Part shown: positions 1 to 10,490 of the stretch, in pieces
Position numbering within the stretch: position 1 is the stretch's first letter
Layout: each line of letters starts with the position of its first letter
Assembly: GCF_003076135.1 (NCBI RefSeq)
Contig: NZ_QDGZ01000001.1
Span: forward strand, 841,970-905,969
DNA length: 64,000 bases
Source: Nocardioides gansuensis
Lineage (GTDB): Bacteria; Actinomycetota; Actinomycetes; Propionibacteriales; Nocardioidaceae
Direction of reading: 5' to 3'
Translations under genes and position numbers: made by a program
Notes under the pieces: generated by a model
What the model saw: only the letters and a program-made list of their open reading frames with translations
Databases searched by the model: none
Told to the model about the DNA's origin: nothing

Positions 1-71
1 TCGTGGTCAACCTCGTCCTCGGTGGTGCCTTCGGCGTGCTCGGCTGGAAGGCGCTGCGCTCCACCCGCTGA
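1..71 (+). CDS. C-terminal end of a membrane protein (partial)
   Basis: An open frame enters from the left edge and stops with TGA at 69-71. The 22 visible residues, from GTG at position 3, read VVNLVLGGAFGVLGWKALRS and then TR. They form one hydrophobic stretch with glycines, ending in a short basic tail, as expected for the last transmembrane helix of an inner membrane protein with a cytoplasmic C-terminus. Nothing more can be said about function from this fragment. It converges on the sdhB gene of the opposite strand, with an inverted-repeat region in between. Confidence 0.5.
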   Translation, partial: VVNLVLGGAFGVLGWKALRSTR

Positions 72-73
72 CC

Positions 74-178
74 CGGCTCATCTGCACACCGAAATGCGGC
101 CGAGTCGGCGCATCTGCACACGGGATGTGAGCAGATGCGCCGACTCGGCGGGGTGGAGCTGTGCAGATGCGCCGACTC
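74..178. repeat. Four-copy short repeat between convergent genes
   Basis: A 17-base unit occurs as CGAGTCGGCGCATCTGC at 101-117 and in perfect inverted orientation at 131-147. A second inverted copy lies at 162-178 with one mismatch at its last base and overlaps the sdhB stop codon. A fourth partial copy in the first orientation (CTCATCTGCACAC) is at 77-89. The sequence shows two direct and two inverted copies inside 105 bases. They probably form alternative hairpins between convergent genes; whether the unit is dispersed in the genome cannot be seen here. Confidence 0.7.
101..147. terminator. Hairpin between the edge gene and sdhB
   Basis: Two perfect 17-base arms (101-117 and 131-147) enclose a 13-base loop between two convergent genes. 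There is no T-tract. The position suggests a bidirectional, U-tract-independent terminator or a transcript-end stabiliser. This is an inference from structure only. Confidence 0.45.
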
Positions 179-916
179 AGTGGCCGTGGCGGAGTGCGGT
201 GCGCAGGTCCCTGTTCAGCTGGGAGATCACGTCGAGCGGGATCTCCTTCGGGCAGGCCGCGGTGCACTCCCCGATGTTGGTGCAGCCACCGAAGCCCTCA
301 TGGTCGTGCTGGCCGACCATGTTGACCACGCGGGAGTCGCGCTCCGCCTGGCCCTGCGGCAGCTCGCCGAGGTGGGTGATCTTCGCGCCCATGAACAGCG
401 AGGCCGAGCCGTTGGGACACGCCGCCACGCAGGCGCCGCAGCCGATGCAGGTGGCCACGTCGAAGGCCCGGTCGGCCGCGTCCTTGGGCACCTGGATCGA
501 GTGCGCCTCGGGCGCCGACCCGGTGTTGACCGAGATGTAGCCACCCTGCTGGATGATGCGGTCGAAGGCGCCGCGGTCGACGCAGAGGTCCTTGAGGACG
601 GGGAACGCGTCGGCTCGCCAGGGCTCGATGACGATCTCGTCGCCGTCCTCGAACGAGCGCATGTGCAGCTGGCAGGTGGTCGTGACCTCGGGGCCATGGG
701 CCTGGCCGTTGATCATCAGGCCGCACATGCCGCAGATGCCCTCGCGACAGTCGGAGTCGAACGCGATCGGCTCCTCGCCCTTGGCGTTGAGGTCCTCGTT
801 GAGCACGTCGAGCATCTCCAGGAACGACATGTCCGGGGACACGCCGTCGAGCTCGTAGGTGTGCATCGCACCCGTGCTGGCAGCGTTCGGCTGACGCCAG
901 ATCTTGAGGGTGAGCT

Positions 917-920
<4 letters not shown>
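177..920 (-). CDS. sdhB: Succinate dehydrogenase iron-sulfur subunit (sdhCAB complex)
   Basis: The 247-residue protein is the iron-sulfur subunit that carries electrons from the flavoprotein to the quinone site of succinate:menaquinone oxidoreductase. The [2Fe-2S] ligands lie in [10 protein letters not shown] near residues 58-67 with a further Cys after them. The C-terminal domain has [15 protein letters not shown] and later [10 protein letters not shown], the cysteine sets for the [4Fe-4S] and [3Fe-4S] clusters. Length is normal for the family. The start is GTG at 920, which overlaps the sdhA stop by four bases (GTGA), so translation is probably coupled. It is the last gene of sdhC-sdhA-sdhB. 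Confidence 0.95.
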
Positions 921-2971
<2,051 letters not shown>

Positions 2972-2984
2972 GGGGGAGGCCCTT

Positions 2985-3683
2985 CTAGTCGACGAGGCCG
3001 AAGAGGACGGACAGGGGGACCAGGGCGAAGCCGCCGGCGATGAGCACGGCGATCACGACGCCGAGCCGCTTGGCGCGGGCCCGGGCCCGGGCGTTCCCGG
3101 TCAGGCCCAGGGTCTGCAGGGCGCTCCAGGTGCCGTGGTGCAGGTGGAGGCCGAGCGCGACCAGCGCGAGCAGGTAGATGACCGTCATCCACCACAGGGA
3201 GAAGGAGTCGACCATCAGGTTGTAGGGGTCGTTGGTCGGGCCCCCCGCCGGGTTGACCTTGCCGATCGTGAAGTGGATCAGGTGCCACACGACGAAGATG
3301 AACAGCGCGACGCCGCCCCAGCGCATGGTGCGCGAGGACAGCGTGGAGGCGATGTTCTTCTTCACGGCGTACTTCTGGGTCCGTGCCTTCGACGCCCGGG
3401 CGGCGAGCGCGACGAACGAGGCCACGTGCGCGACCAGCGCGACGATCAGCACCAGCCGGATGATCCACAGCAGGCCCGTGTAGGGGAGCATCGGCTCGCC
3501 GAACGTGCGCAGGTGGTGGGCGTACTCGTTGAAGGCGTCATGGCCGGCGAAGACCTTGAGGTTGCCGTACATGTGGAGCAGCAGGTAGCCGATGAACACC
3601 AGGCCGCTGACTGCCATGAGGAGCTTCAGAGCGATGGTCGAGCGCGCAGCGCGCGCTCCCTTGACCAGAGTCGGGGTTGCCAC
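2985..3683 (-). CDS. sdhC: Succinate dehydrogenase cytochrome b subunit
   Basis: This is the membrane anchor of the first complex. Five hydrophobic segments can be seen (beginning at [20 protein letters not shown]), with conserved histidines in LLLHMYGNL, the HVASF helix, VVWHLIHF and LHLHHGTW, as in the di-haem b anchors that couple succinate oxidation to menaquinone. No sdhD is present, which fits this single-anchor type. The start is uncertain. I chose GTG at 3683, because the protein from VATPTLVK onward looks like the family. In-frame alternatives are ATG at 3737 and GTG at 3791; the last overlaps the upstream kinase stop. Confidence 0.88.
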   Translation of the reverse strand: MATPTLVKGARAARSTIALKLLMAVSGLVFIGYLLLHMYGNLKVFAGHDAFNEYAHHLRTFGEPMLPYTGLLWIIRLVLIVALVAHVASFVALAARASKARTQKYAVKKNIASTLSSRTMRWGGVALFIFVVWHLIHFTIGKVNPAGGPTNDPYNLMVDSFSLWWMTVIYLLALVALGLHLHHGTWSALQTLGLTGNARARARAKRLGVVIAVLIAGGFALVPLSVLFGLVD

Positions 3684-3787
3684 GGAGGTCACCGTACCGC
3701 CAGCAGAGGCCCGGTTGGGGCCGGGGGAGTGTGACATATCCCCGGTTACCCGAGCGTTTGTGCGGCGGCTGAGGAGCCGCCAGGGCC

Positions 3788-5164
3788 TCACCTCGGGAGG
3801 CGGACGAGCAGCACCGTCTCGGCGTCGCTACGCTGGATCTCGATGGCGCCGCCGTGCCGGTCGACCACGATGCGGCGGGCGATGTCGAGGCCGAGCCCGG
3901 TGCCCTGGCCGACGTCCTTCGTCGTGTAGAAGGCGTCGAAGGCCCGCGCAGCTACTTCGGGGGACATCCCCGGGCCGGAGTCGCCGATCTCGACCACCAC
4001 ATGGGTCTCCCCGGCCCGCGTCGTCAGCCGCAGCCGGCCCGATCCCCCCATCGCGTCGATGGCGTTGTCGATGAGGTTCGTCCAGACCTGGTTGAGCTCG
4101 CCGGGGTAGGCCTCGATCGGAGGCAGGTCGCGGTCGTAGTCGCGCACCACCTCGATGCCGTCGTGGAGCTTGTGCCCCAGGATCACCAGCGTGCTCTCGA
4201 GACCCTCGGCGACGTCGGTCCGCTGGCGCGAAGCCCGGTCCATCTGGGTGTACGAGCGGACGGCGGACACCAGTGCGGAGACCCGGTCGGTCGCCTCCCG
4301 GACCTCGGCCAGGAGGTGCGCGGTGGCGGCCGTGCTGGCCACCCAGGCGAGACCGTCGCCCAGCGCCGGCCCGGGCAGCTGCGCCGCGGCCTCCTCGCAC
4401 CAGGCGAGGTCGACGCCGGCCGCGGCGAGCGGCGGGGCGAGGCCCCACGGGTCCTCGACGCCATGCTGCTGCAGCCACTCCGCCAGCGCGTCCTCGCGGT
4501 CGGCCACCGCGAGCGGGTCATGGGGCCCTTCGGCCGGTCGTGCCTGCGACCTGAGCGCGTCCAGGCGCAGGAACTGCTCGGCGGAGATCTCGGCTCGGGC
4601 GAGCCGGGCCAGCGAGGAGAGCACGCTCGAGGTGGTCTGCTCGAGCGCGTCCACGGACCGCCGGGCGGCCGCCGCCGGGTTGTTCAGCTCGTGCGCCAGC
4701 CCGGCGGCCAGGGTGCCGAGGGTGACGAGCGCGTCGCGCTGCCGCGCGGTCGACTCGATGCTCCGGGCAGTGCCGTAGAGCCCGCGGATGAGGTGGACCG
4801 CGAGCGGGAACCAGTCCTGCACTCGATCGTGCAGCAACTCCGCAGGGACCCGCAGCAGCCTGCCGGGCCTGGCGCCTCGCCCGGTCGCCAGGTAGGTGCC
4901 GTGCTCGTCCCAGGCACGGAAGCCTCCCGCCCACCGGCCGGGGACGTCCATCCGGCCGACGACGACGTCCTCCCTCCCGGAGTGCCGGAGCAGATCGAGG
5001 GAGCCGTCGAGGAGCACCCACCAATGGTCGGCCGGCTCTCCCTCCCTGAAGTGGTCCCGCCCGGGGAGGATCGCCACCTCGTCCGCGCCCCCGGCCAGCT
5101 CGGAGAGCTGGGCGTCGGTCAGCCCGTCGAAGAGCGCCACCCGGCGCAGGTCCCCCAGCTCCAT
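3788..5164 (-). CDS. Sensor histidine kinase with N-terminal cyclic-nucleotide-binding-type domain
   Basis: The 458-residue protein has a Crp/cNMP-binding-type beta-barrel (about residues 5-110), a helical linker, a HisKA dimerisation helix with the phosphoacceptor His158 in AGLAHELNNP, and a C-terminal HATPase domain. The ATPase boxes are clear: NQVWTNLIDNAIDAM (N), GDSGPGMS (G1) and GQGTGLGLDIA (G2). There are no transmembrane helices, so it should be cytosolic. It lies 13 bases downstream of the response regulator-reductase gene, in the same direction, so the two are very probably a signalling pair. Whether the barrel binds cAMP or another ligand is unknown. Confidence 0.9.
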   Translation of the reverse strand: MELGDLRRVALFDGLTDAQLSELAGGADEVAILPGRDHFREGEPADHWWVLLDGSLDLLRHSGREDVVVGRMDVPGRWAGGFRAWDEHGTYLATGRGARPGRLLRVPAELLHDRVQDWFPLAVHLIRGLYGTARSIESTARQRDALVTLGTLAAGLAHELNNPAAAARRSVDALEQTTSSVLSSLARLARAEISAEQFLRLDALRSQARPAEGPHDPLAVADREDALAEWLQQHGVEDPWGLAPPLAAAGVDLAWCEEAAAQLPGPALGDGLAWVASTAATAHLLAEVREATDRVSALVSAVRSYTQMDRASRQRTDVAEGLESTLVILGHKLHDGIEVVRDYDRDLPPIEAYPGELNQVWTNLIDNAIDAMGGSGRLRLTTRAGETHVVVEIGDSGPGMSPEVAARAFDAFYTTKDVGQGTGLGLDIARRIVVDRHGGAIEIQRSDAETVLLVRLPR

Positions 5165-5177
5165 CAGGTCGTCCTCC

Positions 5178-6833
5178 TCAGGTCGTCGCCAGGTAGCGGT
5201 GGACGAGGAAGACCGCCATGGCGCCCTCGCCCACGGCGGAGGCGACCCGCTTCATCGAGTCCAGGCGGACGTCGCCTGCGGCGAAGACCCCGGGCACGCT
5301 GGTCTCCAGGGCGTACGGCGGTCGCTGGAGCGGCCACACGCCCCCCGGCAGGTGTTGCACCTCGAGGCCGGTCACCACGAACCCCTGCCGGTCCCGCGCC
5401 ACTGCCGGTCCCAGCCAGTCGGTGCGGGGGGCGGCTCCGATGAAGACGAAGAGCCACGCGGCGGGCACGTCCTCGATGTGTCCGGTGTCCCGGTGCAGCA
5501 GGCAGAGAGACTCCAGGTGGCCGTCGCCGCGGGCGGCCGCGACGGTCGTGCCGTAGCGCACCTCGATGTTGGGCGCTGCGGTGATCCGCTCGATGAGGTA
5601 GCTCGACATGGTCGCGGTCAGGCTGTCGGCCCGGACGACCATCACAACCCGCCTGGCGTGGCGCGCCAGGTTGAGCACGGCCTGCCCGGCCGAGTTGGCC
5701 GCACCGACCACGTAGACGTCGTCACCGGCGACCTGGACGGCCTCGCTGGCCGTGACGCCGTAGTAGACGCCGCGTCCCGTGAGCTGGTCGACCCCTTCGG
5801 CGTCCAGACGGCGATAGGCGACCCCCGAGGCCACGACCACCGCCCGGGCCTCGATCTCCGCCTCACCCTCGAGCAGTACGGCGCGGACCGGGCCGCGGCT
5901 CTCGAAGCCCACGGCCTCCCGGGCCAGCACCATCTCGGCACCGAACCGGGACACCTGGGCGATCGCCCTCTGAGCCAGGTCTGAGCCGCTGAGCCCTCTC
6001 GGGAAGCCGAGGTAGTTCTCGATCGCCGCGCTCTGGCCGGCCTGGCCACCGGGCGCCTCGCGCTCGACGACCACGGTGCGCAGCCCCTCCGAGGCGGCGT
6101 ACACCGCGGCGGCGAGTCCCGCCGGCCCGCCGCCCACGATGCAGACGTCGTAGAGCGGCTGCTCGGGCCGGGTCCGCAGCCCGAGGGTCTGGGCCAGGTC
6201 GAGGGTGGACGGGGATCGGAGCGGGTCGCGGTCCGGGACGAGCACGAGCGGCAGGTCGTGCGGCTCGGCGGACGCGAGCTCCGCCAGCTGCCGGCCGGCG
6301 TCGTCGAGCTCCACGTCGTACCAGCGGTACGGCACGTGGTTGCGGGCCAGGAACGTCTTGACCTCGTAGCTGCGGTCCGACCACCTGTGCCCGACGACCC
6401 GCACGTCGGACGTGTGGTCGGGGTTCTCGGCGTGCCAGTCGCCCAGCAGGTCGTCCACCACGGGGTAGAGCCGATCGGCCGGCGGGTCCCAGGGCTTGAG
6501 CAGGTAGTAGTCGAGGCCGATGTCGTTGATCGCCCTGATGGCCACCTCGGTGTCCGCGTAGGCGGTGAGCAGCAGGAACTTCGCGCTCGGCGCGCGTTCC
6601 CGGGCCCGCTCGAGGAGCTCGATCCCGGTCATCCCGGGCATCCGCTGGTCGGTGACGATCAGCGCGACGGGCCGGTCCTCCAGGGCCAGCCTCGCGAGCA
6701 CGTCGAGAGCCGCAGCCCCGGACGTGGTCCGCACGATGCGGTGGTCGTCGCCGTACCGCGCGCGCAGGTCACGGGTGATCGCCTCCGACACGAGCGGATC
6801 GTCGTCGACCGTGAGAATTGTGGGTCTGCCCAC
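5178..6833 (-). CDS. Response regulator fused to glutaredoxin-like and thioredoxin-reductase-like domains
   Basis: The 551-residue protein starts at GTG 6833, behind GGGAGG with 7 bases spacing. Residues 5-120 are a receiver domain with acidic residues at 10-12, the phosphoacceptor Asp62 in VTDQRMPGM and Lys113 in LLKPW. Residues 143-215 resemble a glutaredoxin fold (VVGHRWSD.. and LPLVLVPDRDPL), but no Cys is left at the active-site position. Residues 228-551 are a pyridine-nucleotide:disulfide reductase-type module with FAD motif GGGPAG (234-239), an NAD(P) motif VVGAANSAGQ and FAAGDVR. The usual CxxC of thioredoxin reductase is missing (GRGVYYGVTASEA). It forms an operon with the kinase gene downstream. 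Confidence 0.9.
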   Translation of the reverse strand: MGRPTILTVDDDPLVSEAITRDLRARYGDDHRIVRTTSGAAALDVLARLALEDRPVALIVTDQRMPGMTGIELLERARERAPSAKFLLLTAYADTEVAIRAINDIGLDYYLLKPWDPPADRLYPVVDDLLGDWHAENPDHTSDVRVVGHRWSDRSYEVKTFLARNHVPYRWYDVELDDAGRQLAELASAEPHDLPLVLVPDRDPLRSPSTLDLAQTLGLRTRPEQPLYDVCIVGGGPAGLAAAVYAASEGLRTVVVEREAPGGQAGQSAAIENYLGFPRGLSGSDLAQRAIAQVSRFGAEMVLAREAVGFESRGPVRAVLLEGEAEIEARAVVVASGVAYRRLDAEGVDQLTGRGVYYGVTASEAVQVAGDDVYVVGAANSAGQAVLNLARHARRVVMVVRADSLTATMSSYLIERITAAPNIEVRYGTTVAAARGDGHLESLCLLHRDTGHIEDVPAAWLFVFIGAAPRTDWLGPAVARDRQGFVVTGLEVQHLPGGVWPLQRPPYALETSVPGVFAAGDVRLDSMKRVASAVGEGAMAVFLVHRYLATT

Positions 6834-6989
6834 CGTGCGGCCTCCCTCGCTCCCCCCACCGCCGAGGATAGATCCGAACTCCCCGGCACGCGGTGGAATG
6901 GACGCCAACTTGCCGAACCATCGGCGCGCCCCTTTCACATCCGTCCAGGTGACGCAAGACTCATGGCCCCCGAGCATCGGAGGTTGCGG

Positions 6990-7787
6990 ATGGCGTCGAC
7001 GGATGCAGGCGTGCGCGGGCCCACCCGGGCAGAGATCGAGGAGCGCACGCTGCGCACCGACCGATGGTGGCTGAGCCCGCTCACGACGTTCGTGGTGTTC
7101 AGCGCGTTCGTCGTCTATGCGACCTGGCGGGCGTTCACCGGCGACGACTACTACGCCTCGCCGTACCTCTCGCCGTTCTACTCGCCGTGCCTGACCGACT
7201 CGTGCGTCGAGGGGTCGAGCGACTTCGGCACCCCGTTCAGCTGGTGGAGCCTGTCGCCGGCCCTGCTCATCCTGATCTTCCCGCTGGGCTTCCGGATGAC
7301 CTGCTACTACTACCGGAAGGCCTACTACCGGGCCTTCTGGCTCTCGCCCCCGGCCTGCGCGGTCGCCGAGCCGCACGGCTCCTACTCCGGCGAGACCCGC
7401 TTCCCGCTGATCCTGCAGAACATCCACCGGTGGTTCTGGTACGCCGCGGTGGCGGTCGCCGTGATCCTGACCATCGACGTCGTGCTGGCCTTCCGCAACG
7501 CCGAGCACGAGTGGGGCCACATGGGCCTCGGCACCCTGCTGATGCTCGTCAACGTCGTGCTCATCTGGCTCTACACGCTCTCGTGCCACTCCTGCCGGCA
7601 CATCGTCGGCGGGCGGCTGCGGCACTTCTCCAAGCACCCGGTGCGCTACCGGCTGTGGACCTGGGTGTCCCGGCTCAACGCCGACCACGCGAAGTACGCC
7701 TGGTACTCCCTCTTCTCGGTGGCGCTCGTCGACCTCTACATCTACCTGCTCGCCACCGGCACGATCGAGGACGTGAGGTTCTTCTGA
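6990..7787 (+). CDS. Membrane anchor subunit of the second succinate dehydrogenase (Sdh1-like)
   Basis: The 265-residue protein has about five hydrophobic segments (for example LTTFVVFSAFVVYATW, LSPALLILIFPLGF and the VAVAVILTIDVVLAF stretch) and histidines in LQNIHRWFW, HEWGHMG and CHSCRH. It corresponds by order and type to the membrane subunit upstream of the flavoprotein in the mycobacterial Sdh1 cluster (Rv0249c-type). The start at ATG 6990 is supported by GGAGG at 6979-6983. An earlier ATG at 6963 lies before that ribosome site. The stop overlaps the next start as TGATG, so translation is coupled to the flavoprotein gene. The divergent neighbour is the response regulator-reductase. Confidence 0.85.
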   Translation: MASTDAGVRGPTRAEIEERTLRTDRWWLSPLTTFVVFSAFVVYATWRAFTGDDYYASPYLSPFYSPCLTDSCVEGSSDFGTPFSWWSLSPALLILIFPLGFRMTCYYYRKAYYRAFWLSPPACAVAEPHGSYSGETRFPLILQNIHRWFWYAAVAVAVILTIDVVLAFRNAEHEWGHMGLGTLLMLVNVVLIWLYTLSCHSCRHIVGGRLRHFSKHPVRYRLWTWVSRLNADHAKYAWYSLFSVALVDLYIYLLATGTIEDVRFF

Positions 7788-9685
7788 TGGCCCCGACAGG
7801 CTCGACCACCAGCCGCCACCCGATGACCGGCAACGAGATGCGGGGCGACTCGGCGGCCGGCATGGAGCGGCACGCCTACGACGTGGTCGTGGTCGGGGCT
7901 GGCGGTGCGGGGCTCCGTGCCGCGATCGCCGCCCACGACGCCGGCGCCCGGACGGCGGTGGTCTGCAAGTCGCTGCTCGGCAAGGCGCACACGGTGATGG
8001 CCGAGGGCGGCATCGCCGCCGCCATGGGCAACCGGTGGCCGGAGGACAACTGGGAGGTCCACTTCCGCGACACCATGCGCGGCGGGAAGATGCTGAACAA
8101 CTGGCGGATGGCCCAGCTGCACGCCCAAGAGGCTCCCGAGCGGGTGATGGAGCTCGAGGACTGGGGCGCCCTCTTCGACCGCACCGAGGACGGGCTGATC
8201 AGCCAGCGCGACTTCGGCGGCCACAAGTACGCCCGCCTCGCCCACGTCGGGGACCGCACCGGCCTGGAGATGATCCGCACCCTCCAGCAACGCGTCGTAC
8301 AGCTGGGCATCGACGTGTTCATGGAGTGCACGGTCACGGACCTGCTGCTCGCCGGTGATCGAGCGGACCTCGCCGGTGATCGAGCGGAGTCGAGATCCAT
8401 CGCCGGGGCCTTCGGCTACTGGCGGGAGACCGGTCGTTTCATCCTCTTCGAGGCGCCCAGCGTCATCCTGGCGACCGGGGGGATCGGCAAGTCCTTCAAG
8501 GTCACCTCGAACTCCTGGGAGTACACCGGCGACGGCCACGCGCTCGCCCTGCGGGCCGGCGCGAGCCTCATCAACATGGAGTTCGTGCAGTTCCACCCCA
8601 CCGGCATGGTCTGGCCGCCCTCGGTCAAGGGCCTACTGGTCACCGAGTCGGTCCGCGGCGACGGCGGCATCCTGAAGAACTCCGAGGGCCGTCGCTTCAT
8701 GTTCGACTACATCCCCGACTTCTTCCGTGCCGAGACGGCCGACACCGAGGAGGAGGCCGACCGGTGGTACGACGACAAGAAGAACAACCGGCGGCCCCCC
8801 GAGCTGCTGCCGCGTGACGAGGTCGCCCGCGCGATCAACTCCGAGATCAAGGCCGGTCGCGGCTCACCGCACGGCGGCATCTACCTCGACATCGCGTCCC
8901 GCCGCGACCCCGAGTTCATCCGGAAGCGGCTGCCGTCGATGTACCACCAGTTCAAGGAGCTGGCCGACGTCGACATCACCGCCGAGCCGATGGAGATCGG
9001 GCCCACCTGCCACTACGTGATGGGCGGTGTCGAGGTGGACCCCGACACCGAGCTGAGCGGGGTGACGGGCCTCTACGCCGTCGGCGAGTGCTCCGGCGGC
9101 ATGCACGGCTCCAACCGGCTGGGCGGCAACAGCCTCTCCGACCTGCTGGTCTTCGGCCGTCGGGCAGGCGAGGCGGCAGCGTCGTACGCCGCGGGGCAGG
9201 GGTCGCGTCCGGTCGTGGACGAGGCCGACGTGAAGGCCGCCGAGCGCAGCGCGCTCGCGCCGTTCGACGTGGAGGGCGGGGAGAACCCCTACACGATCCA
9301 GCAGGACCTGCAGCAGACGATGAACGACCTGGTGGGCATCATCCGGACCGCCTCGGAGCTGGAGGAGTCGCTCACCGCGATCGAGGGCTTGAAGAAGCGG
9401 GCCCGGTCGATGGTGGTCGAGGGCCACCGGCAGTACAACCCCGGCTGGCACCTGGCCCTCGACCTGCGCAACATGCTGCTGGTCTCGGAGGCGATCGCCC
9501 GTGCGGCGCTCGCCCGCGAGGAGTCGCGGGGCGGGCACACGCGCGACGACTACCCGAAGCCGGACCCCGACTGGGGCACCAAGAACCTCGTGGTCCGCCT
9601 CGACGACACCGGCAGCGGCGTCACCCTCACCGAGCAGCCCCTGCCCGTGATGCCCGACGAGCTCAAGTCCTACTTCGAGGAGTGA
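7787..9685 (+). CDS. sdhA: Succinate dehydrogenase/fumarate reductase flavoprotein subunit (Sdh1-like)
   Basis: The 632-residue FAD subunit of the second complex has the FAD-binding segment VVVVGAGGAGLRAAIAA near residue 33, a covalent FAD site GKAHTVMAEGGIAAA, the active-site region HYVMGGVEVD and the SNRLGGNSLSDLLVFG segment. Two things are odd. The first 25 residues precede the usual family start (MERHAYDVVVVG), and MAPTGSTTS is encoded by a copy of a dispersed repeat. Residues 189-204 ([15 protein letters not shown] region) come from an in-frame double insertion of a related repeat. ATG 7787 is coupled to the upstream stop (TGATG); ATG 7862 is the alternative start. Confidence 0.93.
   Translation: MAPTGSTTSRHPMTGNEMRGDSAAGMERHAYDVVVVGAGGAGLRAAIAAHDAGARTAVVCKSLLGKAHTVMAEGGIAAAMGNRWPEDNWEVHFRDTMRGGKMLNNWRMAQLHAQEAPERVMELEDWGALFDRTEDGLISQRDFGGHKYARLAHVGDRTGLEMIRTLQQRVVQLGIDVFMECTVTDLLLAGDRADLAGDRAESRSIAGAFGYWRETGRFILFEAPSVILATGGIGKSFKVTSNSWEYTGDGHALALRAGASLINMEFVQFHPTGMVWPPSVKGLLVTESVRGDGGILKNSEGRRFMFDYIPDFFRAETADTEEEADRWYDDKKNNRRPPELLPRDEVARAINSEIKAGRGSPHGGIYLDIASRRDPEFIRKRLPSMYHQFKELADVDITAEPMEIGPTCHYVMGGVEVDPDTELSGVTGLYAVGECSGGMHGSNRLGGNSLSDLLVFGRRAGEAAASYAAGQGSRPVVDEADVKAAERSALAPFDVEGGENPYTIQQDLQQTMNDLVGIIRTASELEESLTAIEGLKKRARSMVVEGHRQYNPGWHLALDLRNMLLVSEAIARAALAREESRGGHTRDDYPKPDPDWGTKNLVVRLDDTGSGVTLTEQPLPVMPDELKSYFEE
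7790..7811. repeat. Dispersed repeat copy at the sdhA start codon
   Basis: Read on the minus strand, 7811-7790 gives TGGTGGTCGAGCCTGTCG followed by GGGC. This is close to the copy at 43489-43510 (GGTGGTTGAGCCTGTCG, then AAACC). It lies directly after the start codon and is translated on the plus strand as APTGSTT. The match is by eye, and the last few bases diverge. Confidence 0.5.
8351..8398. repeat. In-frame dispersed repeat, two tandem units inside sdhA
   Basis: Unit one (8351-8371) is GCCGGTGATCGAGCGGACCT plus C. Unit two (8372-8398) begins GCCGGTGATCGAGCGGAGTC and continues with GAGATCC. The second half of unit two is identical to the end of the repeat in mutB (20190-20213). The insertion keeps the frame and adds a [19 protein letters not shown] peptide to the protein. 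Confidence 0.75.
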
Positions 9686-9689
9686 CCCC

Positions 9690-10490
9690 ATGGGATACGA
9701 CCTGAAGATGCGCATCTGGCGGGGCGACCAGGAGGGCGGCGAGCTCGGCGACTACACCGTCGAGGTCTCCGAGGGCGAGGTGGTCCTCGACGCCATCCAC
9801 CGCGTGCAGGCCACCCAGGCCGGTGATCTCGCGGTGCGCTGGAACTGCAAGGCCGGCAAGTGCGGGTCGTGCAGCGCCGAGATCAACGGCCGGCCGCGGC
9901 TGCTGTGCATGACCCGGCTCTCGGACTTCGACGCCGGCGAGACGATCACGGTCACCCCGATGCGCACCTTTCCGGTGATCCGCGACCTGGTCACCGACGT
10001 CTCCTTCAACTACGAGAAGGCGCGGCAGCTGCCGGGAGCCGAGCTGGGGCCGCGTGACGACGACGGCAAGCGCCGGATGATGCAGATCGACGTCGAGCGC
10101 GGCCAGGAGTTCCGCAAGTGCATCGAGTGCTTCCTCTGCCAGGACACCTGCCACGTCGTCCGAGACCACGACCACAACAAGCCGGCGTTCGCCGGTCCCC
10201 GCTTCTTCCTGCGCTACGCCGAGCTGGACATGCACCCCCTCGACACGCACGACCGTCGCGTGCTGGCCCAGGGAGCCGCCGGGCTCGGCCTGTGCAACAT
10301 CACCAAGTGCTGCACCGAGGTCTGCCCCGAGGGCATCAAGATCACCGACAACGCGATCATCCCCATGAAGGAACGGGTCGTGGACCGCAAGTACGACCCG
10401 CTCGTGTGGCTCGGCAACAAGATCGGCCTGCGGCCCAGGGACTACGAGGGACGCATGGAGGTGGGGGAGGGGCCGGTCAGGAGACCCTGA
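9690..10490 (+). CDS. sdhB: Succinate dehydrogenase iron-sulfur subunit (Sdh1-like)
   Basis: The 266-residue protein has the [2Fe-2S] ligand set in CKAGKCGSC with a further Cys in RLLCMTR, and the C-terminal cluster ligands in CIECFLCQDTCH and CCTEVCPEG. It is the electron-transfer subunit of the second succinate dehydrogenase. The start at ATG 9690 is 4 bases after the flavoprotein stop. It completes an anchor-flavoprotein-iron-sulfur operon of the mycobacterial Sdh1 order. The 3' end overlaps the convergent glycosyltransferase gene by 14 bases. Confidence 0.94.
   Translation: MGYDLKMRIWRGDQEGGELGDYTVEVSEGEVVLDAIHRVQATQAGDLAVRWNCKAGKCGSCSAEINGRPRLLCMTRLSDFDAGETITVTPMRTFPVIRDLVTDVSFNYEKARQLPGAELGPRDDDGKRRMMQIDVERGQEFRKCIECFLCQDTCHVVRDHDHNKPAFAGPRFFLRYAELDMHPLDTHDRRVLAQGAAGLGLCNITKCCTEVCPEGIKITDNAIIPMKERVVDRKYDPLVWLGNKIGLRPRDYEGRMEVGEGPVRRP

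Noticed and set aside
6834..7688. N-terminal extension of the response regulator-reductase frame
   Set aside because: The frame is open upstream, but the family start and a good ribosome site are at 6833, and the extension lies opposite the membrane anchor gene.
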